From Rodentibacter pneumotropicus DSM 21403 (GTDB lineage: Bacteria; Pseudomonadota; Gammaproteobacteria; Enterobacterales; Pasteurellaceae): DNA of 64,000 nucleotides. The stretch covers positions 116,712 to 180,711 of the forward strand of contig NZ_KB904056.1 in assembly GCF_000379905.1 (NCBI RefSeq), given 5' to 3'. The notes under the pieces were generated by a model. That model saw only the letters and a program-made list of their open reading frames with translations, was not told the origin of the DNA and did not search any database. Positions 27,258 through 37,839 of this stretch are shown here, piece after piece. Numbering within the stretch: the stretch's first letter is position 1; the number at the start of each line of letters is the position of its first letter. The translations under genes and the position numbers were made by a program.

Positions 27258-29267
27258 ATGTTCAACGTTCAGTATGCCGACATTCATTTTAATGAAGAAA
27301 ACACCCCCATTTCCAATCAATTTGATGATGTTTATTTCTCCAATCACGATGGCTTGGCGGAAACGGATTATGTATTTTTACAAGGTAATCAATTATGGGA
27401 ACGTTGGCTCACCTACGAAAACACCCATTTCGTCATTGCCGAAACCGGTTTCGGCACGGGATTAAATTTTTTCGCCACTACCGCATTATTCCGTAAATTT
27501 CGCCAACAATTCCAACATTCGCCGTTAAAGCGGCTCTATTTTATTTCCTTTGAAAAATATCCGCTAAAGCCCACCGCACTTCAGCAAGCTCATTCAGCCT
27601 ATCCGCAATTTGCCGAAGTCAGCCGGCATTTACAATGCTATTGGCAATCACCGATTAAAGGCTGTCAACGTATTCACTTTGATGAAACCATCCTTGACTT
27701 ATGGTTTGGTGATGTGACAGAAAATTTACCGCAACTTGGCGATTATATGAACGAACATATTGACGCTTGGTTTTTAGACGGTTTCTCTCCCAGCAAAAAT
27801 CCGGATATGTGGAACGAAAACTTATACGTCCAAATGTATCGCTTCACCAAACCAAATGGTACTTTTGCCACGTTCACTGCCGCAAGTGCGGTCAGAAAAG
27901 GGTTAGAATTAGTTGGTTTTGAGGTAACAAAACGTAAGGGGTTTGGCAAAAAACGGGAATGCCTGAGCGGACAAAAAACACAAGCAAAACCAACCGCACT
28001 TTCTGCACCTTGGTATTTGCCTCAACCGGCAAATATGAAAAAACAAGATATTGCGATTATTGGCGGGGGGATTGCCTCACTCTGTGCTGCGATTTCGTTA
28101 CTTCAACGGGGTGCCGACATCACCCTTTATTGTGAAGATGAACAACCTGCACTCAATGCTTCCGGCAATAAACAGGGAGCATTTTATCCCCAACTCAGCG
28201 ATGATAATCCCCTCACTATTCATTTTTATCTTCACGCCTTTTCTTATGGGAAACAATTACTTGACTGGGCAATAAAACAAGGGATTGAATTTGAACACGA
28301 GTTTTGTGGCGTAGCGTTATGCGCCTATAACGAAAAAAGTGCGGTCAAATTGGAAAAAATTGCCCAATTAGGTCTATCGAATGAAATCTTTGAGATGTTG
28401 GATACCGAGGCATTAAGCGCAAAAGTCGGCTTACCCCTTTCTTGCGGAGGCGGTTTTATTTCCCAAGGGGCTTGGCTTGCTCCTCTCCAATTTGTGCAAA
28501 ATACCTTTTTGCTACTTGAAAAATGCGGTGTAAAAATCAAAACTTCGCAAAAAATTACCGCACTTTCACAAACCCAATACGGTTGGCAACTGATGAATTC
28601 GCAAAATCAACATATGGAACATGAGGTTGTGATACTCGCCAATGGCTATAAAATCACAAATTTTACTCAAACGGAAAAACTTCCGCTCTACCCGATTCGA
28701 GGGCAAGTCAGCCAAATCCCGACCTCCGAAAACTTACTAAAACTTAAGTCCGTGCTTTGCTATGATGGCTATCTCACTCCTGTCGATCAAGCCAAAACCA
28801 GCCACTGTATTGGTGCAAGCCATATCCGTGATAATACGAATCGTACCTTTAGCGAACAAGAGCAGCAGGAAAACCAACAAAAGCTCCAACAAAATATTGC
28901 ACAAAGTTGGACGCAAGATGTGGATACCTCAGGCAATCTTGCCCGAACAGCTATTCGCTGTTCCGTGCGTGATCTCGCTCCAATAGTTGGCAATATACCT
29001 AATTTCCACCAACAACGTGAAGATTACCATAATCTATTTAATCTCCTACGCCGCAAACAGCCTATCCCAAGTGCGGTCAATTTTCCTAATCTTTTTCTCT
29101 GTGCCGCATTGGGATCTCGTGGATTAACCTCCGCCCCCTTACTCGGCGAAACCTTGGCATCATTAATTTACGGCGAACCTTTGCCTTTAGGGGAAAATAT
29201 TATGCAAAACTTATCTGCTAATCGTTCTTGGGTGAGAAAATGGTTAAAGGGTACGAAGGTGAAATAA
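27258..29267 (+). CDS. mnmC: Bifunctional tRNA mnm5s2U34 biosynthesis protein MnmC
   Basis: MnmC completes the mnm5s2U modification at the wobble position of tRNA. The 669-residue protein is a fusion. The N-terminal methyltransferase (MnmC2, about residues 1-240) has the SAM loop [10 protein letters not shown] near residue 62 and [12 protein letters not shown] near 174. The C-terminal FAD-dependent demodifying oxidase (MnmC1, about 262-end) has the dinucleotide motif [11 protein letters not shown] near 267. Length matches E. coli MnmC. Five or so uptake signals lie inside the gene. The stop is followed by a stem-loop shared with mfd. Confidence 0.95.
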   Translation: MFNVQYADIHFNEENTPISNQFDDVYFSNHDGLAETDYVFLQGNQLWERWLTYENTHFVIAETGFGTGLNFFATTALFRKFRQQFQHSPLKRLYFISFEKYPLKPTALQQAHSAYPQFAEVSRHLQCYWQSPIKGCQRIHFDETILDLWFGDVTENLPQLGDYMNEHIDAWFLDGFSPSKNPDMWNENLYVQMYRFTKPNGTFATFTAASAVRKGLELVGFEVTKRKGFGKKRECLSGQKTQAKPTALSAPWYLPQPANMKKQDIAIIGGGIASLCAAISLLQRGADITLYCEDEQPALNASGNKQGAFYPQLSDDNPLTIHFYLHAFSYGKQLLDWAIKQGIEFEHEFCGVALCAYNEKSAVKLEKIAQLGLSNEIFEMLDTEALSAKVGLPLSCGGGFISQGAWLAPLQFVQNTFLLLEKCGVKIKTSQKITALSQTQYGWQLMNSQNQHMEHEVVILANGYKITNFTQTEKLPLYPIRGQVSQIPTSENLLKLKSVLCYDGYLTPVDQAKTSHCIGASHIRDNTNRTFSEQEQQENQQKLQQNIAQSWTQDVDTSGNLARTAIRCSVRDLAPIVGNIPNFHQQREDYHNLFNLLRRKQPIPSAVNFPNLFLCAALGSRGLTSAPLLGETLASLIYGEPLPLGENIMQNLSANRSWVRKWLKGTKVK

Positions 29268-29297
29268 ACAACGACATTTTGCACTAGGATAATTAAT

Positions 29298-29328
29298 AAA
29301 TGGGTTTCGTTATAAACGAAATCCATTT
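29298..29328. terminator. Stem-loop between mnmC and mfd
   Basis: AAATGGGTTTCGTT and AACGAAATCCATTT pair around a three-base loop, with one G-T pair, between convergent genes. There is no long T tract, so termination is likely but not certain. Confidence 0.55.
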
Positions 29329-29342
29329 ACCAAATAATTTAA

Positions 29343-32300
29343 TTATCCAACCAATTCTTTCACCAAATCCACCACAAATTCCAACCGCACTTTATTCTCT
29401 GAAAGATCTTTCATAAACCTAAACTTGAACGGACCATCAAAGCGATAGACTATCGGTTCTTTTTGAATGAGCTGAATAAATTTTTCCGGATCAATTTTTG
29501 CATTTGGTGAAAATTCAATAAAACCACCTTGTGTACCCGCATCAATTCGTAGCACTTGCAAGGGTTCGATCAATAAACGTAGTTCGGCAATTTGCAGTAA
29601 ATTTTTCGCTGCTTCCGGTAATAAACCAAAACGGTCAATTAATTCAACTTTTAATTCATCCAATTCTTGCTTGGTTTCCGCTGCGGCAATACGTTTGTAG
29701 AAGGACAAACGCATATTCACATCGCCCAAATATTCATCCGGTAACAATGCCGGGACTCGCAGTTCAATTTCCGCGTGCTGTCGGGTTAATTCTTCTAAGG
29801 ACGGCTCTCGCCCTTCTTTTAAGGCTTTCACTGCCGCATCGAGCAATTCCATATAAAGGGAAAAACCGATGGTTTCAATTTGTCCGCTTTGTTCATTCCC
29901 CAGCAATTCCCCTGCACCACGAATTTCTAAATCGTGGGTGGCAAGAATAAAACCTGCACCAAGATTATCTAAACTTTCCAAGGCTTCAAGGCGACGTTGC
30001 GCATCTTTTGTCATCATTTTCGGTGGCGGGGTAAGCAAATAGGCATAGGCTTGGTGATGAGAACGCCCGACCCGACCACGCAGTTGGTGTAATTGTGCTA
30101 AACCAAAATGATCCGCCCGTTCGATGATAATGGTGTTTGCGGTTGGCACATCAATTCCCGTTTCAATGATAGTTGAGCAAACCAATACGTTATAGCGTTG
30201 ATGATAAAAATCGCTCATCACTCGCTCTAACTCACGCTCACGCATCTGTCCATGTCCGACAATCACTCTTGCCTCCGGCACAAGTGCGGTCAATTTTTCT
30301 GCTGCATTTTCAATGCTTGCCACATCGTTATGTAAATAATACACCTGTCCGCCCCGCAAAATTTCACGCAAGACCGCTTCACGTACCACTAAATCATCTT
30401 TTTGACGCACGAAGGTTTTAATACTTAAACGACGGGCCGGTGGTGTGGAAATAATGGACAGATCACGAATACCGTTCATTGCCATATTAAGGGTGCGTGG
30501 AATCGGGGTTGCCGTGAGGGTGAGAATATCGATATTGGCACGTAACTGTTTAATTTTTTCTTTTTGACCCACACCGAAACGATGTTCTTCATCAATAATC
30601 AGCAAACCGAGATCGTGAAATTTCACATCCGATTGAATCAGTTTATGAGTGCCGATCAAAATATCCACTTTACCTTCCGCCAGATTTTGCAGAATTTGTT
30701 TTTGTTCTTTCGCTGTTTTAAAACGTGATAACACTTCCACATTCACCGGTAAATTAGCAAAACGATCTTTAAAATTTTCATAATGTTGTTGTGCAAGCAA
30801 TGTCGTCGGTACTAAAACAGCGACTTGTTTATGGTTCATTACCGCCAAAAACGCCGCACGCATTGCCACTTCGGTTTTACCAAACCCCACATCGCCACAA
30901 ACCAAACGATCCATTGCTCTTGGCTGGCACATATCCGAAATAACGGCATTAATCGCCATTTCTTGATCATGGGTTTCTTCAAAAGGAAACGTTGCCGCAA
31001 ATTGTTGAAATTCATCACGATCATATTTGAAGGCAAAGCCTTTTTTCGCCTCACGTTGAGCATAAACATCTAACAGATCCGCCGCCACATCACGAATTTT
31101 TTCTGCGGCTTTTTGGCGTGATTTCGCCCAAGCCTCGTTACCCAGTTTATGTAATGGCGCACTTTCATCAGAACCGCCAACATAACGGCTAATCAAATGC
31201 AATGAGGTGACAGGCACATAAAGTTTGGATTCATTAGCATAATTCAGGAGCAAATATTCTGCTTTAATCCCTCCTGCATCAAGTGTCACCAAGCCGCCGT
31301 AACGCCCTACTCCATGATCCAGATGTACCACCGGTTGCCCGATTTTGAGTTCCGCCAGATTACGTACAAGGGTATCCGGATTAATGGTTTTACGCTTATC
31401 ACGCTGACGCTGTTGTATCCGTTCGCCCAGTAAATTGGCTTCACCAATAATGGCTAAGGGCAAAGGTTGCTCAATAATAAAGCCTTGCTCAAAGGCACTA
31501 ACCAGCAAGCTGAATTTTTCTTGATCTGCTTGAGCGAGAGATTGAATTTGTTTCGGTTTGATTTTTAATGGTTGCAACAAGTCAAGCAAGGTTTCCCGAC
31601 GACCTTCCGTTTCCACGGAAAACAATATGTTGCCATTAAAATGCTCAATAAATTGGCGAAGTTGCCCGAGAGGTTCTTTTTGTTGTGATTGAATAGTGAT
31701 CGCCGGCAATGAAGTGATCGGTAAATTTTTCTGACGTACGGATGACCGCACTTTTTCATTTTTAAGGGTAATACGCGGATAGTCTTTCAGTTGGCGATTT
31801 ACTTCATCAATATTTAACCATAAACGTTCCGGTGGCAATAAGGGACGTATAGGATCCGCTTTGCGTTGTTCATAACGCTGTTTTGCATCTTGATAAAAAC
31901 GCTCCCCTTGTGCTTGATTTGCTTCCATATCCACAAATAAGGCTTGGGTAGGAAGATAATCAAATAAGGTCGCCATTTCTGCAAAAAATAGCGGCTGCCA
32001 ATATTCAATCCCGGAAATTAACGTGCCTTTACTAATTTGTTGATAAATATGTTCCGGATCACGGCGGATTTCACCAAAGGTTTCTCTGAATTGAGAGCGG
32101 AAAAACTCAATCCCTTTGTCATCCGTAGGAAACTCGTGTGCCGGCAGAAGATTAATAGATTGAATTTCATCAAGTGTGCGTTGTGTATCCACATCAAAAG
32201 TGCGGATCGAATCAATTTCATCATCAAAAAAATCTAACCGAAAAGGTACTGCACTTCCCATAGGAAAGAGATCGAGCAACGAACCGCGTACGGCATATTC

Positions 32301-32783
32301 ACCGTGTTCCAATACTTGCTCTACGGCACGATAACCGGCTGACTCCAATTGTAAACGCATTTTATCAATAACAATGCTATCACTTCTTTTGATCAATAAA
32401 ACATTATGTTGTAAATATTGTGGCGGGCAAAGGCGTTGCATTAAAGTCGCAATCGGCAATAAAAAAATGCCTTTTTTCGCATTTTGTAGATAGAAAAGCG
32501 CACTCAGACGGGAAGAAATAATATCTTGATGCGGCGAAAACGTATCATAAGGCAAGGTTTCCCAATCAGGAAAAAGTCTCACTTCTTGACTGCTTAATTC
32601 CGATAAAATACCTGATAAGCGAACCGCACTTCGAGTATCGGGAGTGACTACAACAGTTAAATGTTGGTGTTGTTCGGCAATTTCGCTAATCGCTAGCGCA
32701 TCAGCACCTTGCAAGACATTACCTAAAATTTTGTGGTCGTTTGGGGTGGAAGGAATATCGAGTTGGAAAAAAGCGGTTTTCAT
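29343..32783 (-). CDS. mfd: Transcription-repair coupling factor Mfd
   Basis: Mfd releases RNA polymerase stalled at DNA lesions and recruits UvrA. The 1146-residue protein has an N-terminal UvrB-like region that binds UvrA, the RNA polymerase-interacting CarD/Tudor-like domain (about 465-540), and the RecG-like translocase with Walker A GDVGFGKT at 630-637 and the DEEH box DEEHRFG near 735. A TRCF-specific C-terminal domain ends the protein. Length matches E. coli (1148). The 58-residue gene and tmcA lie upstream on the same strand. Confidence 0.97.
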   Translation of the reverse strand: MKTAFFQLDIPSTPNDHKILGNVLQGADALAISEIAEQHQHLTVVVTPDTRSAVRLSGILSELSSQEVRLFPDWETLPYDTFSPHQDIISSRLSALFYLQNAKKGIFLLPIATLMQRLCPPQYLQHNVLLIKRSDSIVIDKMRLQLESAGYRAVEQVLEHGEYAVRGSLLDLFPMGSAVPFRLDFFDDEIDSIRTFDVDTQRTLDEIQSINLLPAHEFPTDDKGIEFFRSQFRETFGEIRRDPEHIYQQISKGTLISGIEYWQPLFFAEMATLFDYLPTQALFVDMEANQAQGERFYQDAKQRYEQRKADPIRPLLPPERLWLNIDEVNRQLKDYPRITLKNEKVRSSVRQKNLPITSLPAITIQSQQKEPLGQLRQFIEHFNGNILFSVETEGRRETLLDLLQPLKIKPKQIQSLAQADQEKFSLLVSAFEQGFIIEQPLPLAIIGEANLLGERIQQRQRDKRKTINPDTLVRNLAELKIGQPVVHLDHGVGRYGGLVTLDAGGIKAEYLLLNYANESKLYVPVTSLHLISRYVGGSDESAPLHKLGNEAWAKSRQKAAEKIRDVAADLLDVYAQREAKKGFAFKYDRDEFQQFAATFPFEETHDQEMAINAVISDMCQPRAMDRLVCGDVGFGKTEVAMRAAFLAVMNHKQVAVLVPTTLLAQQHYENFKDRFANLPVNVEVLSRFKTAKEQKQILQNLAEGKVDILIGTHKLIQSDVKFHDLGLLIIDEEHRFGVGQKEKIKQLRANIDILTLTATPIPRTLNMAMNGIRDLSIISTPPARRLSIKTFVRQKDDLVVREAVLREILRGGQVYYLHNDVASIENAAEKLTALVPEARVIVGHGQMRERELERVMSDFYHQRYNVLVCSTIIETGIDVPTANTIIIERADHFGLAQLHQLRGRVGRSHHQAYAYLLTPPPKMMTKDAQRRLEALESLDNLGAGFILATHDLEIRGAGELLGNEQSGQIETIGFSLYMELLDAAVKALKEGREPSLEELTRQHAEIELRVPALLPDEYLGDVNMRLSFYKRIAAAETKQELDELKVELIDRFGLLPEAAKNLLQIAELRLLIEPLQVLRIDAGTQGGFIEFSPNAKIDPEKFIQLIQKEPIVYRFDGPFKFRFMKDLSENKVRLEFVVDLVKELVG

Positions 32784-32873
32784 GAATAATGCGTCAATCT
32801 CTGATAAAAATTAACGCATAGTTTACTGAATTAAAAAAGGGGATTCAAGCTGGAGTCTGTATAAAAAAACAGG

Positions 32874-33050
32874 TTATTTTTTAAAGAGCGAATCTTCTTT
32901 GCATAAATTTCCGTTTTCATCTTCACGCATTTTTGGCATACCGCAACAGCTTGGTGAATCAAGATCGTAAGTTTTTAGAAAATTATCATACTTTTCCAAA
33001 GCCCGTTTAAACCACCCCTTAGGTTTCTCTGTTTTTTCTGTTGTTGTCAT
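32874..33050 (-). CDS. Small cysteine-containing protein (DUF5363-like)
   Basis: This 58-residue protein begins MTTTEKTEKPKGWFKRALEK and continues to a CC pair at residues 35-36, followed by a third Cys at 50. The WFKRALEKYDNF opening resembles the small DUF5363 family I recall from Pasteurellaceae; this match is from memory. The ATG overlaps the tmcA stop as ATGA, so it is probably translated by coupling. The Cys residues could bind a metal, but no standard motif is formed. The function is unknown. Confidence 0.75.
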   Translation of the reverse strand: MTTTEKTEKPKGWFKRALEKYDNFLKTYDLDSPSCCGMPKMREDENGNLCKEDSLFKK

Positions 33051-34900
33051 AAAAGTTCCTCTAAATATCGTTTAATTTCTAAACGAAAATATTCTACGCT
33101 TTTTTTCTTGTTAGAGGGTAGTCGTTTTTTCGTCAAATAGGTTGAAAGTTGTGGAAAATTCCTTTTATTTTTCGCCCTTAACAAACGTTGAATCGCAGGC
33201 ATTGAGGAAAATAAAGTGCGGTTGAAATAGGCAAAATTTTTTAAACTTTGCCAATCTTCCTCATTAAGCGACCAATCAATTTCCCCCTGCACCATTGTTT
33301 CAGCCAAAGGATGAGGTGATAACGCTACATTACGTTGAAATTGTCGCTGTGCAATTTTTACAAAGGCTATACCTTCTTCCGATATTCCTTTCAAGGCAAT
33401 GGCGGAATAGCTGCCGCTACTGGCTTCTTGATGTTCCCCTAAATGAACCAAAACAAAACCGCACTTTTTCCAAAAATAGGCTAATTCTTCCGTATAACCA
33501 AAGCTCACAGAAAGAAAATCCACCGCCGGTTTCTGCATTGTGTTCACTAATGCCTCCCCTATTCCGTGCTGTTGCCAACGAGGCTGTACAGCAATACGCG
33601 AGATCCGCTGTGAACGTAATAAACAGGCTTGAGGAAGATTAGCATGGAAACAAAGTGCTTGAGGTACAAGATTTCCTTTGGGGCGACGTATTCCTTGTCT
33701 GATTTGTTCGATCAGATTTTTATCACTCATTCCGCCTTCTTCTAACGCCCAAATTGCACCGATAAGGTGTTGTTGATTGTTCGCCAAGTAAAAGTGCTGT
33801 CCTTCACCATCAAATAAACGACGTAAATCAATGGGTGAAGTTCGATAATGTGCCAATGTCATCAAGCCATAAAAAGGCTCGGGCGAACTGATTAACCGAG
33901 ACTGCTTGATTTCATCAATCTGAATATCGCCCTGTGGGTTATACGCAATTTGCTCAAATTGATCTTCTGCCTCTAGCAATAAAAGATCTTCAATGAAATG
34001 TTCCAGTGGATCATTTTCTTCCCAACGCAGAGGTTGATAGAGCGCAAATTGTTGGAAAGTGCGGTGAATTTTTTGCTTAAATTTTAATTCAAAGCCACGC
34101 CCTGTTCCTTCGTAGCTATGAATTGTTGTACTAAAAACAATATGGCAAAAATGTTGAGAAAATTGCTGTAATAAAGACAAAGGAATCATCGCCGCCTCAT
34201 CCACTAAAAGCCACGCACTTTCAGAGAATGCTGCATTTTGTTGTAATCGTTGGCTTAATTCGTCCGGTGCAATAAATTCGATATTTCCCTTAGAAAAATC
34301 ATACAAAGAATTGACCGCACTTTTGTTGGGAGCGGTGAGATAAATCGGTGTATCAATTTGATCGGCAAGCATACCTAATAGGGCGGATTTGCCTCTTCCG
34401 CGTTTTGCCGTCAAAAAGTAAAGATCACGCTGTCGTTGTAAAATCTCCTCAATGATTGTTTGCTGCTCCGCTGTGGCTGATTTGTTTTTTTTCTCATGAT
34501 GGAAAACAACGGGAAATCTGACCGCACTTGGTTCTCTCAAAGTAGGAAAATGGTAGCGCTCCGCGCATAGTTTGAAATGGTGAATAAAATTGGGTGTGCA
34601 AATAACAGCATTGTTTCCGTTCCAACGAAGGCTATCAAAATCGGCGCGTTTTTCTAAATCTTCCCACGCCGAAAACAACAAACAGAACGTCCCCCCCACT
34701 TTTAATGTACCGGCGGCAATGGCAAGGGCTTCTAAATGAATGCCATTTCGTGCATCAAATAAAATATGTTCAAATTCTTGTCCCAATAAATTGGATGCTT
34801 TAGCAAAAGGAATCCCCCGCTCTCCAAGGATTAAAACTTGTGGAGGCAAAAATTCAGGGAATACATCAGAAATAAGCACTTGGCATTGACGATTTGGCAT
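33047..34900 (-). CDS. tmcA: tRNA(Met) cytidine acetyltransferase TmcA
   Basis: TmcA acetylates C34 of elongator tRNA-Met (ac4C) using acetyl-CoA and ATP or GTP, which prevents misreading of AUA codons. The 617-residue protein has the RNA helicase-like module with Walker A AKRGRGKSALLG at residues 165-176 and DEAA near 235, then a GNAT acetyltransferase domain (about 360-520; RISRIAVQPRWQQHGIGEAL is the acetyl-CoA loop, in part). It is about 50 residues shorter than E. coli TmcA, mostly at its ends. A 58-residue gene is coupled to its stop. Confidence 0.93.
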   Translation of the reverse strand: MPNRQCQVLISDVFPEFLPPQVLILGERGIPFAKASNLLGQEFEHILFDARNGIHLEALAIAAGTLKVGGTFCLLFSAWEDLEKRADFDSLRWNGNNAVICTPNFIHHFKLCAERYHFPTLREPSAVRFPVVFHHEKKNKSATAEQQTIIEEILQRQRDLYFLTAKRGRGKSALLGMLADQIDTPIYLTAPNKSAVNSLYDFSKGNIEFIAPDELSQRLQQNAAFSESAWLLVDEAAMIPLSLLQQFSQHFCHIVFSTTIHSYEGTGRGFELKFKQKIHRTFQQFALYQPLRWEENDPLEHFIEDLLLLEAEDQFEQIAYNPQGDIQIDEIKQSRLISSPEPFYGLMTLAHYRTSPIDLRRLFDGEGQHFYLANNQQHLIGAIWALEEGGMSDKNLIEQIRQGIRRPKGNLVPQALCFHANLPQACLLRSQRISRIAVQPRWQQHGIGEALVNTMQKPAVDFLSVSFGYTEELAYFWKKCGFVLVHLGEHQEASSGSYSAIALKGISEEGIAFVKIAQRQFQRNVALSPHPLAETMVQGEIDWSLNEEDWQSLKNFAYFNRTLFSSMPAIQRLLRAKNKRNFPQLSTYLTKKRLPSNKKKSVEYFRLEIKRYLEELL

Positions 34901-35036
34901 AAGGAATCCTTATTATCATTTCGGTGCATTTTAGCGAAATTTTGATGTTCTACAAATCCTGTAAAATTTTGACCGCACTTTTCTTCCAAAAATACGCCAT
35001 TATTTACTGCCTATTTCGTCATCATTATGAATAAAT

Positions 35037-35052
35037 GTTGATCTGGCTCACA
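35037..35052 (+). promoter_or_regulatory. Candidate CRP site upstream of manX
   Basis: GTTGA-N6-TCACA at 35037-35052 has a perfect right half and a weak left half. It lies 92 bases before the manX start, a reasonable position for cAMP-CRP control of a PTS operon. Confidence 0.4.
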
Positions 35053-35143
35053 CTTTTTTCCTAAATCCTTTCATACCTATATTGAGTTAGGTAATCGTTT
35101 ACATTATGCTTGCCACGTTTTTTTATAACGTTAGGAGTACCCA

Positions 35144-36124
35144 ATGATTCAAGTAATCGTTGCAGCTCACGGCAAACTTGCCGCAGAGTTGGTGAACTCT
35201 TCTGAAATGGTGTTTGGCGAAGTGGAAGGACTCCACGGTGTCACATTCGTTCCGGGAGAGGGGCAAGACACCTTGGTGGAAAAATATGAAGCGATTATCG
35301 CAGAATGTGATCCCACCGATTCGGTGTTATTTTTGGTGGATTTATTCGGTGGCAGCCCTTATAACGCGGCAGCTCGTGTGGCGGCAAAACGCCCACAAGA
35401 TGATATTGTCACCGGCGTGAGTTTGCCTATGTTGTTGGAAGTATTGGATGCGAAAGACGATGCAAAATCAACAGAAGATCTCGCCACTACCGCAAAAGAA
35501 GTGGGAGTAATGGCGGTGAAAAGCTATCGTAAATCTGATGAAACCTTTACTCAAGCGAAAGAGACAACGAGAGAGTCATCGGAAGAACAGGAACTAGAGG
35601 AAGACAATACACAATATGATCCAAATGGGCGTATGAGTGTCAATTTATTGCGGATTGATGATCGTTTAATTCATGGTCAGGTAGCAACATCTTGGGCAAA
35701 AGCAGTGAAATGTGAAGCTATTTTTGCGATCAGTGATGAAGTAGCCAATGATGAACTTCGTAAAGAGTTATTGCTCCAAATTGCTCCGCCACATTTGAAA
35801 GCCTATGTCATTTCCGTAGATAAAGCGATTAAGGTGTATAACAATCCTAAATACGCCAGCCGCAATATTTTGATGCTGGTGACAAAACCGGAAGATGCGG
35901 TGCGTTTAATTGAAGGCGGATTGCGCATTGATACCATCAATGTAGGAGGTATGACGCACAAAGAAGGAAATAAACAACTTTCCGATGCCGTCACCGTCAA
36001 TCCGTCTAATGTGGAAGCATTTAAAAAATTACTCGATATGGGTGTAAAACTCTCACTTCAGAAAGTGGCGGCAAATAAGCCCGTTGAGCTTACCCGTGAA
36101 AAATTAGATTCAATTAAATTTTAG
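35144..36124 (+). CDS. manX: Mannose-family PTS EIIAB component ManX (fused)
   Basis: This cytoplasmic EIIAB protein passes phosphate from HPr to the sugar. The 326 residues contain an N-terminal IIA domain (about 1-130) with phospho-His9 in AAHGKL, an acidic linker (about 146-165), and a C-terminal IIB domain with phospho-His177 in DDRLIHGQV. The AGGAG ribosome site precedes the ATG. manY and manZ follow with 11 and 10 base gaps. Substrate could be mannose, glucose, glucosamine or N-acetylglucosamine, as for the E. coli ManXYZ system. A mannose-6-phosphate isomerase gene lies at 58-59 kb. Confidence 0.93.
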   Translation: MIQVIVAAHGKLAAELVNSSEMVFGEVEGLHGVTFVPGEGQDTLVEKYEAIIAECDPTDSVLFLVDLFGGSPYNAAARVAAKRPQDDIVTGVSLPMLLEVLDAKDDAKSTEDLATTAKEVGVMAVKSYRKSDETFTQAKETTRESSEEQELEEDNTQYDPNGRMSVNLLRIDDRLIHGQVATSWAKAVKCEAIFAISDEVANDELRKELLLQIAPPHLKAYVISVDKAIKVYNNPKYASRNILMLVTKPEDAVRLIEGGLRIDTINVGGMTHKEGNKQLSDAVTVNPSNVEAFKKLLDMGVKLSLQKVAANKPVELTREKLDSIKF

Positions 36125-36135
36125 GAGAGCCTTTT

Positions 36136-36930
36136 ATGTCAACAATGGAACTCATTTTAGTCGTACTGGTTGCGGCGATCTGCGGTATGGGAAGTGTGTT
36201 AGATGAACGTCAAACCCACCGTCCACTTTTTGCTTGTACCATGATAGGTCTGGTATTAGGTGATATTGAAACCGGCATCATTCTTGGTGGTACTTTAGAA
36301 ATGATCGCATTAGGTTGGATGAACGTGGGTGCAGCAATGGCACCGGATGCGGCACTGGCGAGTGTTATCTCTGCAATCTTGGTTATCAAAGGTGGACAAT
36401 CGGTGGGCACGGCAATTGCTATTGCGGTACCGGTTGCTGCGGCAGGTCAAGTATTAACCATCTTTGTTCGTACTTTAACGATTTTCTTACAACACAAAGC
36501 CGATAAATTTGCAGAGCAAGCCAATTTCCGAGGTATTGAGCTTTGTCATTTTGCCGGTCTTTCTTTACAAGCCTTACGTGTTGCAATTCCTGCATTCGCC
36601 GTTGCTTTAGTCGCAGGTACTGATACTGTAACCAATGCACTAGGTGCGATCCCAGAAGTGATTACCCGTGGTTTACAAATAGCCGGTGGTTTCATCGTGG
36701 TTGTAGGTTATGCAATGGTCATCAACATGATGCGTGCAGGTGCATTAATGCCGTTCTTCTTCCTTGGTTTCGTGATTGCCTCATTCACTAACTATAACTT
36801 AGTAGGTTTAGGTATTTTAGGTACTTGTTTGGCAATGCTTTATATCCAATTAAATCCTCGCTTTAACCAAGCAACAATGCCGGCAGTGACCAAAAGAAAA
36901 TTGGCCGATAACGAATTAGAAGGTCTATAA
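36136..36930 (+). CDS. manY: Mannose-family PTS EIIC component ManY
   Basis: ManY is one of two membrane subunits of the sugar channel. The 264-residue protein has about seven to eight hydrophobic segments and the family start MELILVVLVAAICGMGSVLDE, in which the DE pair and the following HRPL mark the EIIC signature. It sits between manX and manZ in the usual order. Length is close to E. coli ManY (266). Confidence 0.94.
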   Translation: MSTMELILVVLVAAICGMGSVLDERQTHRPLFACTMIGLVLGDIETGIILGGTLEMIALGWMNVGAAMAPDAALASVISAILVIKGGQSVGTAIAIAVPVAAAGQVLTIFVRTLTIFLQHKADKFAEQANFRGIELCHFAGLSLQALRVAIPAFAVALVAGTDTVTNALGAIPEVITRGLQIAGGFIVVVGYAMVINMMRAGALMPFFFLGFVIASFTNYNLVGLGILGTCLAMLYIQLNPRFNQATMPAVTKRKLADNELEGL

Positions 36931-36940
36931 GGAGCGAATT

Positions 36941-37774
36941 ATGTCAGATCAAAAAACAACACTTACTAAAGGTGATATTTTAAGAACCTACTTCCGTTCA
37001 ACGTTCCTTTTAGGTTCATTCAACTTCGAGCGTATGCAATCAATGGGATTCTGTGTTTCTATGATCCCAACCATCAAGCGTTTATACAGTAAAAAAGAAG
37101 ATCAAGCCGCTGCATTAAAACGCCATCTTGAATTCTTTAATACCCATCCATGGGTCGGTTCCGCCATTATGGGGGTTACCGCAGCCATGGAACAGGAACA
37201 TGCAAACGGTGCAAAAGATGTGGATGATGCGGCAATCAGCGGGGTGAAAGTGGGCTTAATGGGACCACTTGCCGGTGTGGGTGACCCAATTTTTTGGGGA
37301 ACATTACGCCCTGTTTTAGCCGCATTGGGTGCCGGTATTGCCTTAACCGGCAGCCTTTTAGGACCTTTATTGTTCTTCATTTTAATTAATGTTATCCGTG
37401 CTTTAACCCGTTGGTATGGTTTCAAATATGGCTATGAAAAAGGCACTGAGATCGTCTCAGATATGGGCGGAGGTCGATTACAAAAGATTACACAAGGCGC
37501 ATCCATTCTCGGTCTTTTTGTGATGGGATCACTGGTTTCAAAATGGACGACCATCAATGTCCCATTAGAGCTTATCCGTTATAAAAATCAATTAGGTGAC
37601 GAGGTTGTTGTTACCTTACAAGGCGTATTAAATAATCTTCTTCCCGGTTTACTCGCATTATTGCTCACATTCTTATGTATGTATTTATTGCGTAAAAAAG
37701 TGAATGCGATGATCATCATCTTTGCCCTATTTGGGATCGGGATTTTAGGTTATTGGGCAGGTATTCTCGCTTAG
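36941..37774 (+). CDS. manZ: Mannose-family PTS EIID component ManZ
   Basis: ManZ pairs with ManY to form the sugar channel. The 277-residue protein has the family N-terminal region FLLGSFNFERMQSMGF, the block NTHPWVGSAIMG near residue 65 and the signature GPLAGVGDPIFWGTLRP near 107. The C-terminal segments are hydrophobic. A terminator follows directly, so the small membrane gene downstream may be separately transcribed. Confidence 0.94.
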   Translation: MSDQKTTLTKGDILRTYFRSTFLLGSFNFERMQSMGFCVSMIPTIKRLYSKKEDQAAALKRHLEFFNTHPWVGSAIMGVTAAMEQEHANGAKDVDDAAISGVKVGLMGPLAGVGDPIFWGTLRPVLAALGAGIALTGSLLGPLLFFILINVIRALTRWYGFKYGYEKGTEIVSDMGGGRLQKITQGASILGLFVMGSLVSKWTTINVPLELIRYKNQLGDEVVVTLQGVLNNLLPGLLALLLTFLCMYLLRKKVNAMIIIFALFGIGILGYWAGILA

Positions 37775-37796
37775 ATAGCGCTTGAAATATTGAACC

Positions 37797-37826
37797 ATAA
37801 GGGCGTATGATAACGCCCTTATTTTT
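37797..37826 (+). terminator. Terminator of manXYZ
   Basis: ATAAGGGCGT and ACGCCCTTAT flank an ATGATA loop and run into TTTTT. Confidence 0.85.
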
Positions 37827-37839
37827 AGGGTAAAAAATA

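Noticed and set aside
29531..29950. 139-codon open frame antisense to mfd
   Set aside because: It mirrors mfd and has no recognisable domain or upstream signal.
35580..35640. Acidic linker in ManX, checked for a frameshift between separate IIA and IIB genes
   Set aside because: The frame is continuous and E. coli ManX is the same fusion.
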